This document shows positions 39,461 through 52,200 of a stretch of 64,000 nucleotides of DNA, piece by piece; the stretch's first letter is position 1; each line of letters opens with the position of its first letter. The stretch spans positions 18,149,426 through 18,213,425 of the forward strand of contig NC_135263.1 of assembly GCF_964204865.1 (NCBI RefSeq). The letters run 5' to 3'. Made by a program: the position numbers and the translations under genes. The notes beneath the pieces were generated by a model. The model was not told the origin of the DNA. It made no database searches and saw only the letters and a list, made by a program, of their open reading frames with translations. Source of the stretch: Styela clava (lineage: Eukaryota > Chordata > Ascidiacea > Stolidobranchia > Styelidae).

Positions 39461-39879
39461 AGCAAAACGCGTCTTCAGTTTTTTTTACGCGGGAAGCCTG
39501 TTAAAGCTGCACGCAGCTCTAGTTTAATATTGCATTTAAAGTTTCGTTTAATAAATGAAATAAATTTTCTGAAATGTCCGGACCCCCAGTAATTTTGAAG
39601 TTTTCCAAACGGACCTTTGGTGAAAACAGTTGAGCAGCCCTGGTCTATACTATACGTACAGCTAACGAAGCAATACGAAATAACCATTTTCAACAGCCAA
39701 ACAAAACGGAAACGTATAATCCGACTTGTAACTGCACAGGAGCCAAATAGACGTTTTTGTTTTTTAGCCGTCCAGTAAACAAAGTCACGTGACCAGTGCA
39801 AGTCCTATATACACATACATATGGCATTGGCTGATTGTATACATTACTTGAGTGGCTGTATAAGTGTATTGTGCAGTCT

Positions 39880-40108
39880 GGTACTTCTGTAGTATGCGAA
39901 CCAAGACGCCGAACACCGGAAAATAGTATGTGTACCAGGTTATGGTTAGGCCATAATTTTATTCCAATTTTCCTCAATTTAGTTCTATAACGAGTTCGGG
40001 GACTAACCAAGTGACTAGTAGTATTTGTACCTGAAATTATAGTCTTAACCTGGTACACATACTACGTTCCGCTGCCCTCCATCTTGGTTTACATACTACG
40101 GAAGTACC
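39880..40108. mobile_element. 229-bp MITE with GGTACTTC termini
   Basis: Left end GGTACTTCTGTAGTATGCGA; right end, reverse-complemented, GGTACTTCCGTAGTATGTAA. Inverted similarity continues inward (ACCAAGA, CGGAA.GTAGTATGTGTACCAGGTTA). It shares the TATGTG.ACCAAGATGG core with the short palindromic elements, so the two are probably related families. Confidence 0.7.
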
Positions 40109-40899
40109 TGTAGTCTATATGAGTATGTACATTGCATTAGCTGTGTATGTACATTACTCGATTGGCCGTATATGTATATTAATTTGACTATATATGCATA
40201 TTATATTGACTTTTGTATGTGCATAACTTCCACATGCCTTTGTGTGTATATTGAGTGACTATACATGCTTATGGTATTGAGAATATAGGCCAACATCACT
40301 TGAATGGCTGAGTATTTAGTAACAAAAAGTGCTGTAGCAACAAATACACCGCTTATAAGAAAAAAATATTCATGGACAATGGACAGAACATGCAGTGATT
40401 GTGACCGGAAAATTGTACACTTGTCCCGTTGCAATGGACCTTTCCCCGACCTTTGACCCTCGGAAAATTCTCCCTATACTTTACCATTGCAAAATTGTCA
40501 AGGCTATTTCGAGAGTGCTTTTGCGAGTTGGCGTCTGTAAAATGGGGTATGTGTTTCAAACCATCATTATGATTCATCGCATACAACAATCTGTTTTTTA
40601 AAAGTACCGGTAAAGAATCCTAATTTTTATTACTGCAATTAAATTAAAACTCCTAGAAAGACAGAGTGATCATTGAATTATCTGATTTTTATTTAAGTTC
40701 CCAAAACACAACTGAAAACTAACGAATAGAGTTCAAAAACGCGAAAACAAGGTAATGTTTACAATCACGCTTGAAAATCTGTCTGAGTGAGAAAAGTGTC
40801 TGAGCAGATGCGAAAAGGGGGCATTGTTACGTCACTTTTTGCATCTTGCTGATTGGCTAATGTCACGAAGTAAACAAGGAAGTTCATGCTCGGGGAAAG

Positions 40900-42330
40900 G
40901 TCCATTACTTGAAAAGCATGAAGTTGATAGAAGACCATATAATGGCTAGTTTTTCAATGAATTGGGAAAGCGAGAATTGTGGTCCAGGATACTGGAAATT
41001 TATCAACTTCTTATTATCGGATGAAAAATATAAAGAATCGATTCATCAGCTGATAGGGCAAACAATGAAAGATCATTCTCACGCATATGTTGAACCAAAT
41101 ACAATGTGGGATACTATGAAATGCATAATTAGGGGATCATTCAATATGCTTCAAGAGAGAAAAAAGAGAATCATAGAGCAAGAGATAATCTTGAAATAGG
41201 CATCAAAGATCTGGAAGACAAATCAGCAAAAACTAGCGAAGAAATAAACAGATTGAATAAAAGTAAAGAAAAATTTGAAACTATTATTGCACAATATGCC
41301 CAGGGAGCGATGGTTTGTAGCAGAGTTGAACATGCCGAATATGGGGGCAAATGCAATGCACATTTCTCAAGGAGAGAAAAATATAATGCGAATAAAAATG
41401 GTATTCCTCTTTTGCAGTAAAAGGGAGAACTAATTAAAGATCCACAAAAAAACAGCAAACATAGCCGCTGATTTTTATGGAAATTTATTAAATCCGACAG
41501 CTATTTCAAAGACAGAAGATATAGAAACATATTTAAACACTGTACAGATAACAAAACTTACCGAACAACAGACTAAGTGAGGGCTTATTAACTTTGGGAG
41601 AATGTGAACACGCACTAAGAGAAATGAAATCAAATACTAGTCCGGGGGAAGACGGGTTCACTGTTGAATTTTACAGACAATTCTGGGAACATCTCAAAGA
41701 CGTACTACTTACTTAATGCTTACAACTACTCGGTGGAAACTGGCACAATGAGCAAATCACAATCTAGGGGAATTATAAAGCGGCTTCCAAAACAAGAACA
41801 GAATGGTTAAAGAAATTTTATCGAAAACTACAGACCCATTCATTACCTTATTGAACATTGACTATAAAATTACATCCAAGAGCATAGCAAACAGACTGAA
41901 AAATGTAATACAAAAATTGATTCATCATGATCAAAAATGTTTTATTAAAGGAAGATACATTGGGGAAAATGTAAGATTATTTCCATAACTTTCCACGTTA
42001 AGTTTGCTTTGCCAGCAGTACCTACAAATGACCTATTATTTAGATTAATAAGACATCAAGTCCAAAATGTACATTCTGTGAAAGGCATGTCGAAACTGTG
42101 TTACATTTATTTTATTTCTGTAAATTTGTGCAACAATTTTGGGAAATTTTTAATGCATAGCTAACCGTTGAATATGGGTTAAATCCTAATCTGACATATT
42201 GAGAAATTCTAATGGGGGTAGGGCAAAACCAAGGTATAAACTGTGTTTTACTAAGTGCAAGATACTATATTTATAAATGTAAACTACGTTATGAAAGGCC
42301 TCAAAACTAAATAAATAAATAAAAAACTCA
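40900..42330 (+). mobile_element. 5'-truncated, inactivated LINE (Tx1/L1-like)
   Basis: The plus strand shows, in order, a GPGYWKFINFLL segment (linker after the endonuclease), a SPGEDGFTVEFYRQFWEHL segment (start of reverse transcriptase), NIDYKITSKSIANRL and CFIKGRYIGENVR (next RT block), and a C-terminal Cys/His region (CTFCERHVETVLHLFYFC). The order and wording fit Tx1/L1-clade ORF2 proteins. Frames shift several times and stops occur, and the catalytic middle of RT is missing. It ends in an A-rich tail (ATAAATAAATAAAAAA) near 42325. No endonuclease domain precedes it. Confidence 0.75.
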
Positions 42331-42339
42331 AAGACTCTC

Positions 42340-43665
42340 TCAGTCAGTCGAGAACGGTTGTCATCAACGTGTGTCACAGTTTCGAAAGATTTTGCTACTG
42401 TGGTTGTGAATGAATCAGAAGACTCAGGGGTTCCGGATCGGTTGTTTATTGTACGGTAACTTCAATATATTACAAGCATATAACAGCCAAACAAAACATA
42501 ACTGAAAACATGACCGACCGTCAGCCCAGCGGCCGGAGAAAGAGAACGAAAGACACAGTTTTTGCCTCGCACGTGGTGAGTGGTCAGTGTCCAAATCCGA
42601 CAAAACAGCATTAATAAGGGTCAACCTAACAGTCTATAAACATGAAAAATATATATACACACAATATAACATGGCAGCATAAGTGAAAGAAAATCAAAGT
42701 TGGCACAAATGAAAGGGAACACACACTATAACGCAAAAAATTTAATCAGAGTCGCAATCTCTCGAGTTTAAGTCGCTTTCAAATGTAGCCAGAAGAATAT
42801 AGCCCAGATTGTTTTCTTTCTGTGGCCACATGTCTTTCATCTCAGCAATTGGGGAAAATGTTCCCTCTCGGATTTACTCCCTCGCAGGGCTCCCGCTCCA
42901 ATATGCAATGGTTACTTGCTCATACTGACCACACACAATGGGATTCTAACACTTCAGGGCTCCACTCCTGAAGTCAATATACTCAGTCCCACTTTCGAAA
43001 ACCGGTCACAAAAGTCCAGCCAGCCTCAACCATCGCATGCAAATCAAGCTACCATCATTACTCAAAAGCTCACTCATGTGCCAAACACATTTTTCTACAG
43101 CAAGGGGGTGCAATTTCATTTCCCAAACTCTGCTGCAACTTGGAACACACAGTCTTTTCACTACTGGGCATTTTCGACCGGCTTATCGAGCTCACTTGTA
43201 CGTGCATGCTCAAAACAATGTATGAAATATTCTTGTCAGCCATTACCACCCGGCTTCTCATCCCCGCAGTCAATCAGTGCAAAATAAATAAAAACGCATT
43301 ACACAAGGTATTCAACCCGAAAGTCTTAACTTCAAAGAAATTTGTTTTTGACATCATTAATGGTCCATGATCTGCTACTGGCCAGGGTAGACTATACCGT
43401 GCATTCACCTCCACCGCCAAATGAAGACACAAGTCATGGTCCGGTTGAAAACAGTTCCAGAAGTTGACGTTTCCGGCACACAATTCCTCCATGCTGAGAT
43501 TCGCTTCATTTTCTGACCTTCGAATTTGTTGTCAATGATTTCCGCCAAAACCGTCGCCGTGCTCGCCATTGACACAGTAACAGGATGTAATCCTGGCGTG
43601 CTCGCTATTGTCACAGTTTCAAAGGATGTTGGTTGCTACTGTGATTGTGGATGAATGAATTTAGT
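42340..43665. repeat. Block flanked by ~75-bp direct repeats
   Basis: GTGTCACAGTTTCGAAAGAT…GCTACTGTGGTTGTGAATGA (42370-42420) recurs as TTGTCACAGTTTCAAAGGAT…GCTACTGTGATTGTGGATGA (43605-43660). Between them are several short frames on both strands (for example minus 43274-43614), none recognised. The block may be an unclassified mobile element; no integrase or transposase motif is visible. Confidence 0.4.
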
Positions 43666-45096
43666 CTAAACGTGTCTCACGATAAATTAGGTTACGTAGT
43701 GAATATAATCTACTCCTCGAGCGTAGATTTTAAAATTAAATCATCGTCAAAAACGCCGTTTTGTCGCTATAATTCAATAAAGCGTCGCGGACCGGATCTA
43801 GCTCGCGGCCGTAGGTTGCCGATCCCTGGTCTGCGTGAACTACCTTACGTCGGGAAGTAGACCAGCAATCCTTTCGCGTGTGATTATCGCCCACGGGATT
43901 CAACGCACACAGAGTGCAGTAATCAAGTGCACGATGCGCCAGACGCCGAGCAAGTTTTGCGAAATCGACCCCCTATCGCCCACTTTGGGAATCACTGAAT
44001 TCTAATCCATGGATAAAACCACGCACACATTGATAAAACAGACAAAGATATTCGCGTTGCGAGTTTCTGCAGCTACACACTCCAGTAGGGTCATTTGATA
44101 TCGGTATACATTGCGCAGCGATAATCGACGACGGACCTGAGTAAAATTTTCAGACAGTAACCCTTTTTTCGAAAATCGATCTCGTCATACGAATTACGAA
44201 ATAATAGAGAACAACGGGTTGTATTTAGTAAAGCTTCAAATTAAATTCGTCGTTTTCTATTATTTAATGCATTTGTTGCCAATGCCCGGAGAGTCAATGA
44301 CCTCGGTTCTCGCTGTTCCATAGGCTAAAGCAGTGATTCCCAACAGGGAGCAAATAAATGGTAAGAGGCGATGGCGTTAATTTAGCATAAACCCCACCGA
44401 TTTACCCCAATTTCAGTTAAAATATGAACAAGTTATGTTTTCCCAAATTTCTAACAAATACTTTTGTAGGAATCAAATTATATAACTTTAGCTTTTAGGA
44501 ACATGTTGCGTCATTTTATTATCAAATCAAAATTCATTTACTCGGGATATTTTAACACAAATTAGAATAATTAAACTTAAGTTCCCATCCGTACGACGTA
44601 CATAATTACCCATATAAGATAATTATAGCTTCTGTTTATATATATAACGAGAATCACAAGATTGCGTTTCCATTTCCAATATTCTTGACAAATCTTTCAA
44701 TGGAAAGGTCGTCTATATAGAAGTTCTAAGATTGTATACTGTGTATCGTGTGAATTTATGAATACAATTGAATAAGGATTTTAACGTATATTCATTAACG
44801 TTTGCGCTGAGAGGTGAACTGAGAGGTCAGAGACGGTCCGCGAGTTTACAATATTCCTGGACATCCCACATATTTGCTGCAGGCGCATTTCGAGAGACAA
44901 GAATATCGACAATAGTCTTGAGTTAGGTTCCGTTCTGACCGGATTGTATACTATATATCTGTCTGTATTATGATTTTCACAGACTTGTATTGTATTGAAT
45001 TTATCCTCATATAAATATTCAGTTTTTTTTTAATTTGGTACTAGAATGACTGACAAAAGACAATACGACAAAGCAATCGTTGAATAAACTAGACTG
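43666..45096. other. Transposon-end fragments, no gene
   Basis: GGGAATCACTG at 43988-43998 and CAGTGATTCCCAACAGGGAG at 44324 look like hAT ends pointing away from each other, so they belong to different or truncated elements. Otherwise AT-rich DNA without features. Confidence 0.4.
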
Positions 45097-45402
45097 CAGA
45101 GCCCTTCAAACTTGGTCTCCCGATCCCAAGATGGGTCGCGAAGGTGCCCAATAGGTGTTAAAAATCTTCTTTGACACTGATGTAATGTTAACAAAATATC
45201 GATCAAATTTGAAACCAGTACTGAGACCCACCTTCGCCGAAATAGATCAGAGATTCTATCTTTTGTGCGAAAATAGCCACATCGGTCATATTAAAGGGAT
45301 TATGCATGTTAATTTATTTTTTTTAAATATTATCTGTATTAATAAATTTTACTTTTTGGCCGTGCCAAGTGGGCCGTGATGAAAAAAGTTTGAAGAACAC
45401 TG
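45097..45402. mobile_element. Short hAT-like element
   Basis: Left CAGAGCCCTTCAAACTTGGT and right, reverse-complemented, CAGTGTTCTTCAAACTTTTT form imperfect inverted ends, with subterminal TGGGTCGCGAAGG on the left and GGGCCGTGATG on the right. Length 306 bp, non-coding. Target duplication unclear. Confidence 0.5.
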
Positions 45403-45412
45403 TGCTATAGAG

Positions 45413-46314
45413 CAGGGGTGGCCAACTTGCTTTCGTTCGCGATCGACTGAAATCTTCAACAAAACACCTCGCGATCGACTAATCGGTAATAAGGTCATAA
45501 ACAAAAATGAATGAATACTGTATACCAAGATAACCGCACACACGCATACAAAAATTCCACCGCTGCTCGGTAATAATAAGCTTGGTTCTGCGGGCGCATT
45601 CTCAATGAAACTGCCTCAAAAATTTGCATTTTATATATTCCATTCAATTTGTTAATTTGAATATATAATTGTACCCGGAGTAAATGTTTCATTATTTATT
45701 TTAGATTTATTCAAATCATACAATTCAGATATAGGGCCTGTCTAATTTTTAGTCGTAAGAGTTTTCAATTCCTCCAAAAACCTTGAAAAATATCCATGTA
45801 TTATTATCACAAACCTGCTCAAACTTCAGTATCTAATTTACAATTTTCTTCAAATCCACTTTTTTGCTTGCTTAGAATTCGAAAAAAATTGGGCATTCTG
45901 ATGCCACTGCTACCGTTGCGAATAAAATTTATCACACATACTCTTGGAATGAGACAATAACTTTCGCATAGTGCAGAAATTATTGTAGGATCGTTTGCCA
46001 GTCAAGACACACGATATTCTGCAGATTCATTTCTAAACTTTGGCAGCAGTGAAACTTGCATTTATTACGTAATGTCGGTAATGATATGCTCTATCGGGCT
46101 TGTCCATACCAAATTACTGCATGTGTATATCGTATTTTGCGCATGTACAGTACTATATTCTTCCTGTTTAAAACATACAACAGGCGCTGTATTAAACCGG
46201 TTCAAGGCAATTTTTTGGGGTATGTTATTAAATTCACTCAACATCAGACGCGATCGACTCATCGAAACGTGGCGATCGACCGGTCGATCGCGATCGACTT
46301 GTTGGCCACCCCTG
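45413..46314. mobile_element. 902-bp non-autonomous hAT element with perfect target duplication
   Basis: Termini CAGGGGTGGCCAAC and GTTGGCCACCCCTG are perfect 14-bp inverted repeats, flanked on both sides by CTATAGAG (45405-45412, 46315-46322). Subterminal CGATCGACT motifs cluster at both ends, as expected for transposase binding. Open frames inside on both strands are short and unrelated to transposases. Confidence 0.88.
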
Positions 46315-46594
46315 CTATAGAGCATACTAGTGCACAATGCGGTATACGGGATAATATAAAAGAGTTGGTAGATTGTGACTTTCTGTATAGCGCTGGGTTC
46401 ATCCCGATCGACGTACTTAAATTTTGAGACCTCTAGGCTAGAGCGCCATCGATGATCCTAATTTTGAGACGAAGGGCAGGATACATCACCGCCATATTCT
46501 AGCACTGCAACAACAGTTTGAATTAATATACATAATGAAGTAGTCAGTTGTGCAAGAAATATTTTTTAATGTACACGTATATGTATACTGTATT

Positions 46595-46989
46595 AGGCTT
46601 GTCCATGGGACATCTTTTTCTGTCTCATCTCATCCCATAGCAATTTATGCCTGTCCAATCCCATCCCATGGGATTCCCATTGGAATACAATTCGATAAAA
46701 ATTGTTATATTTAGGTTTAGCGTCTACTAAACAGGACTACATATACGAAGAGACATGCAAAGCAACAATATTTACTGACTTTGTTAACTTTGGATTCATA
46801 ACTATTATACATGCGATCATCAGCCCCTTCCACAAGTATATTGTTAATGCTGAATATATTTTGCTCTTTATAACTAACAAGAGAGCTATACCCAAATATA
46901 TGGACACGAAATTCATTACGAGTGTTTTATCATCATTTCCTAAAAAATCCTCCGTTATTTCTTGTCCCACGTTTCCCATGGACAAGCCT
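46595..46989. mobile_element. Short element with GGCTTGTCCATGGGA termini
   Basis: AGGCTTGTCCATGGGA on the left is mirrored by TCCCATGGACAAGCCT on the right. Flanks CTGTATTA and TGGTATTA agree at 6 of 8 positions, consistent with a hAT target duplication. Next to the left end is a CCCATCCCATGGGATTCCC stretch resembling the C-rich repeat at 5690-5750. The 46702-47001 frame is not a gene. Confidence 0.55.
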
Positions 46990-47154
46990 GGTATTATGTA
47001 AAAGTTGGCAAATAGAAAGATAGTTAGGTTGCATTTTAAACTTAACTCGAGTTTGTCCCAAATAGCCTATAATAGTCTCATCAATCTCTTATTAAAGACC
47101 AGATGCTACTGCATTGTCGACTTCATTCCGTCTCATATAAGTAAAATAAATAAA

Positions 47155-49261
47155 TCATTGTTTTAAAAGCATGTGTCTAACAAAAGCTACTATGAAACAC
47201 ATTATTATAAGTATTGGGGGAACGATACATCCAATAATGAAGTCACGTCCAAACATCGGATCCAAACCAATTATCATTTCATTTATGGACTGATGTATAT
47301 TGGAAGTGTTGAATCCTGATAGACCGACATACCCCGATAAATCTCCCGTAACCACTCCGTGACGTATCCTTTTTTCCACAGATTGCATTGCTCCTTGACT
47401 TATTACTTTTATAAATTTTTGTGGACTATGGATGATATGTGAGGATCCCGCGGCGTAAGAAACCATTCCCATCGTTGCCGTCCATGCTAAAAAGTCAATT
47501 AATACTTTATTAACGCAAACTCCGCTTGCATTCTTAAAAATTCAGTAAATATTAGAATACTGTACCGGTATTTACAGAAGAAGTAGTATCCAGCGTAATC
47601 ACAGACTGCGCTATTTCAGTTATTCATCCTGATTTTAAGTTCATGAAATTTTCACATTTCCAAACATATGAAAACAGTCAAATGTAATTTACTTACTCGC
47701 GTTGACCAGCAAAATCAAGGCAATTTTTATGTGTCTTTGAGTTCTGAGCATTTGCTTCCGTGTTTTTGTTTCTCGACAAATTGTTAAAATAATTGGGATC
47801 ATAAATGTCAAGCAGCTCACAATGGAAATCATCAGAAAAATGGCACAGAAAATAACAGAGCCTGATGACACTGAATCAAAGTAAATTAAGTTCGCTCATT
47901 ATCAAGAAACATAACAAATAAATATTATAATAAATACCATTATATAACAAGTATTACCCAGTACCAGTAGCGACACTGAAGTTTGTGAGAGAATCGCTTG
48001 ATTTCAATCTATGCGAAAATGAAATATCAGGAAATAATAATATTAACAAAAGAAACATGCTTGAATTTATAGACACGAAAGTCAAATGACTAAGATAGCC
48101 TATTATGCTATCTACTCATATATATACTTGTTATCTGATCATTCGAATACTCAAGTCGAAAATCACAAATCAAATCCGATAACGTAGCAATTCACGTCAA
48201 TGCCCGTGTGGCCTCACTGTCTGTAGAAGAGGTGGCGGACTTATCGGAAATCGATGATGGAATGCTAACATTAAAAATCAAAAAAGTGTTAACGCGAAGT
48301 GAAATAAAACAGAAAGTTTTGGGTGAAATATCGGTTTCCGTAAGCCTCGGCAAAAATTAATCAAATAAATAACGTAGTCGCCTTCAATAAAATTTGATCC
48401 ATAGATAACTCACTATTAACTTCCAATGATATACTCGTTAAGTCTCCGAATTTTACAGATAACTGGAAAAGCCCACAATGCAAGCATATTTTGCTTCCTC
48501 TGAGCTTCGAAACTATGTTGTTAAAACGTTCTTTCAAATCCTCATTGGAAACTTGCAAGGAATTGAGTTGTTCATGAATGGGGTCAAATGCAATGCATCC
48601 CTGAAAAAACGAAAATGGATGGTCTTGTTGTAAGTAACGGACTGTAATTAAATGGATGAGTGAAACAGACATGATTTCTTTAATAAAAACCTCTGTATTT
48701 ATTTCCAGTACGGTCTAAAATACCATTCCATTAAAATGACTTCCTCAATAAAAACCTCTGCATTTATTACCAGTACGGTCTAAAGTACCATTGCATTAAA
48801 ATGACTTCCTCATTAATGTGCGCACGGACTATGACATGTTTTCATATACACGCAGCATTATATATTACCATATGTTGCAGCAATTATTAGAAATTTTGAA
48901 TGAAATAAAAGACACCACTATATAAAAATTACATATAAAAATAATAATATTAGGATGATAGATGCCCTGATTAGGTTACAAAAATATATAAATACTACTT
49001 AGCAGAGTTTTTAAATGTGGGGAAAAGCCACTGGGCGTCTGTAATTGAAATTATTTTGTAAACTCTTTTACGCTAATGTATATGTCGACGTATCATTTCA
49101 TGTATACACAACCTTTCTAACATGCTTCGTTACGTGCAAACATAGAAGATTTATTAACTTACATTTATCCAATCCGTTGAAGACATGGCAAAAATCATTA
49201 GTAAACATGCTACCGATGTAAATGATACGGCAATAGTATATGATCTTTTAAATTTGTTCAT
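47155..49261 (-). CDS. Claudin/PMP22-like four-transmembrane protein, gene C
   Basis: Minus-strand exons 49163-49261, 48414-48600, 47697-47870 and 47155-47486 join in phases 0,1,1 to give about 263 residues. Exon 1 encodes a basic N-terminus and TM1 ending SSTDWI. Exon 2 encodes the first extracellular loop with ICLHCGLFQL, in the position of the Gly-Leu-Trp/Cys signature of claudins. Exon 3 holds TM2 and a basic cytosolic loop; exon 4 holds TM3, a long second loop with EKRIRHG, TM4 and a tail ending HMLLKQ. The claudin Trp and second Cys are not canonical, so the claudin/PMP22 superfamily is preferred over claudin proper. Genes A and B share every intron position, so this is a diverged paralogue. 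The function, probably at cell contacts or in membrane organisation, is inferred from the fold only. Confidence 0.78.
48139..48360 (+). other. 74-codon open frame antisense in intron 2 of gene C
   Basis: The plus frame from after a TGA to TAA 48358-48360 has alternating hydrophobic patterning (NVAIHVNARVASLSVEEVAD, GMLTLKIKKVL, GEISVSVSL), suggesting beta strands as in many extracellular domains. It has no early ATG, and the acceptor-like CTCAAG upstream is weak. I do not recognise the family; it could be a relic exon or chance. Confidence 0.25.
48675..48812. repeat. Tandem duplication, 65-bp unit
   Basis: AATAAAAACCTCTG.ATTTAT.CCAGTACGGTCTAAA.TACCATT.CATTAAAATGACTTCCTCA occurs twice in tandem with a 65-bp offset, plus the start of a third unit. 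It is in intron 1 of gene C. Confidence 0.75.
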
Positions 49262-52200
49262 ATTTATCTCTGAACAACTTCCAACTACTATAGACATGTA
49301 TATCATATGTATCTACAACAGTGTGTATATGATAAAGTAATGCAGCAAGTCACATACCAACATAAGTTTCCTAGTTTTGTACCCGTAACACAACAATATG
49401 ACATCAATGGTATAAATTTTAATATATACGATACACGAATAAACGTAAATTTAAAATAATAAAACATTAATAATTCCTATACAGCAATATAACCGCCTTG
49501 ATATTGCAAAGAGAGTGCAGTTACACTTGGATCATGCAATGATTTTAAAGTTATTAATTATCAAATCTCCAGGGATTCGATCTGTTTTGCTGAACGATCG
49601 CTGGACTCGGAATCCCCGAAGGCCAAACATCACAAAAATAGAAATGGTTTTGTCTGCACATGCGTATAAAGAACTTCAAAGTAATAGTGCGTATTTTCAA
49701 CAGTCAGCGCTCGAGTTCATAACAGGTATACAAAAATACACGGTATCGGAGTTATGTGCGGTCCCATTCATCAAAATTTAACGGAATATGGAACTGCCTA
49801 GAAGGCTTATAAAAGAAAATGATTTAAGTGACTGAAATATCTGGTGTTTTGATGTTCACTTAGGTGTTACGCTTTTTTATTTGCACCGTTTTCTCATTAA
49901 AGTACGAATTTGGTGCTCGCCCTATTAAATAATCCGGAAACAATCTCCTACTCTATCTGAAAAGCACGTTTTGGTTTACAGTAACATATTGTAATTTTAC
50001 CCCGTGTTTGGGATCATATTTCAAGTAAATGAATATTTATTCGCGGAAATTATGATACAATACGTTGCGCATGGGATTTCACTGGAAACGTTACCAGAAT
50101 TCAGGCCAGTTCGAATACCAATAGTAGTATCATAAATTCATTTTCACAAAACTGATCTGACAAACGGCTTTTACCATTTTAAAAAAAGATCTGATGTTTC
50201 ATTCAAAATCTGGTACGATAACAGTAAGTTAATGTAAAAAGTATAGTACTTTATTTTAATCAATACTAATGTTGTGAGTCGAATCATTCAGCATTTTATC
50301 TCACGTAGGAAAAGGGCGCATGAGTCATCAGTGTCACAGGACTTGGTACAGGTGACGGTACCAGTGAGTTACAATGGGTTCGCAAGTTTTGTTACCGTAA
50401 GTGCTGAGCATATCAAATTTCTAATAGTGAAGTGAAATTCATTTCATATACCAGTACCATCAAATTGCCCAACTTTGAACACATATTTTTTTTCTAAAAG
50501 CGCAGTATCAAGCATTATATGTGTAGACCTATTTGATAATAGCACCATCAAATTGACCAAATTCTAGTATATTGGCAATGTCAATCATTATAGCAAGTGC
50601 TGTGTGCTAACTTGTTCGAGTATTCGATAAAAGTTTCAAGTTATGTATTTGTTAATGACAATCATTATAGCAAGCACTGTTATGGTCTAATCTATTCCAG
50701 TATTCGACAAAAGATTCTAGTTTTGATACCACAAGTGTAGGTGCCGAAAATATCAAATGTCTGAGTCCATTTCGTTTTGGTCTTCGTGTCTATATATTTG
50801 AGAATACCTCTGCTGTTTGGTTAAGACTAGTATGCGTATGTAGGCTGGTGCCCGAGGCATTTGTTTTTGCGGTAGCCAGTAAAAAAATCCTTTTGAAATA
50901 CTTACAAAAATATTTAATCCTATTTACATAAACTTGACCTATTCCAATTAAATTTTAAATGCAATGAATTGTATAAGGCCATTGCTTTAACTGGAAATGA
51001 TTCGAAATTTTGGAAATTACACATCCACGAGTGAAGGAAATGATTGTGAATTACTACTACCATGTACTCTTGGTCGGTTAAATGTATTAAATGGAATATT
51101 GACCCAGATATCACGCACGGTCGCGAGGCAAAATATTTGATTTGATGTTGAACACGATGCCAGAGTCACACATGATCTACATAAAATGCCAAGAATTCAG
51201 AGTAGACTCGAGTAATCGTGGCCAATCACGCCAACGCAACAGAATTCTTGCCTCTTTGGTCATTTGTTTATAACACTGACGATTTACTGACAAATTTCCC
51301 AGATAAATTGAAACACAGGAAGTCATACAAATTGATATGTGTAGGCCGAACAGTGATAATGCGCAGTCCCATTGTGCCTCCCAGAATACTCTTGTAACAC
51401 GATACGGCCGTCAATTCACATATTCGATTGCATACTCCTACTCATTTTCATGGCAAATCAACTGGCGTGTTGTATCACACATTTACTCCTTGATCCCTGT
51501 ACAATAGTTTCAGCTGCTTTACCAAAAATGGCGAATGACTGTCAGCTATTTGATGAACATTGTTTTCACTTTTATAACACGCTTAGTTTTATAAATAATT
51601 CTGTGTATTGACAATTTCGTAGTGTGATTTGAAGTTCACTATTCAGCATTGATTGTATCAATAAAATGCATTTTTACGGTACGAACCAAAATGCACTATT
51701 AATCACAAAAAGGTGTGTTTAAACCAATTTATAAATTTCATGCTCCAGAATAATCTTAAACTTTTTAATGGACACCAAATACCACGGCTGGGGCAAATAA
51801 ATTATGAATATTAATTTCCGGTGTGGACTCTTTATTGGGTTATCTTACTTGGGTACAACTCCGCAGTCGTACATAACGCAAAACAAATATTCCACATTGT
51901 TTGCTTAGAAAACGAACGAGTGACGTAGTCCTTACAACCGAACTGAGGAATGCGGTAAATAATCTTAAAACACTCTCGAGAATGGTACTTTCCGATAAGG
52001 ATGTGCCAAGTCGGCCGTGAGAATTTCTCGTTATCTCACAGCGCGTCATTGCGCCATATTAAAGTAATAAATAAATTATCTACCAAAAGAGAATAGTGAA
52101 AACGCGTGCTCAAATTAACCCGCTACCCACATTTAATTTTTATCTTCGTACAAAGCCGGAGTTTGAGCCCACTCTGGCATTATGCATTATGCACCAATCA

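Larger units (their letters stand above)
33062..39642. mobile_element. Large composite hAT insertion with 8-bp target duplication
   Basis: The left end CAGGGCTACTCAACTG and the right end (reverse complement CAGGGCTGCTCAACTG) match at 15 of 16 positions. Both are flanked by the same 8 bp, GTCTATAC (33054-33061 and 39643-39650), the hallmark of hAT insertion. The 6581-bp interior holds inverted arms, a nested pogo-like element, a small CAGGGTGGTCC element and a duplicated block near the right end. A minus-strand frame at 34168-34530 contains FMRYNHEYDIKTEFLLSTYF, similar to the 'VRY…IKEEFLFC' block of hAT transposases, but it is degenerate. No intact transposase remains. Confidence 0.8.

Noticed and set aside
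42916-43614. Several overlapping frames on both strands
   Set aside because: No motif of a known transposon protein or host family; kept only as part of an unclassified repeat-flanked block.
51372-51611. Possible C-type lectin start (NDCQLFDEHCFHFYN)
   Set aside because: Lacks the expected Trp/Gly pattern and ends at once in a stop; no further lectin exon nearby.
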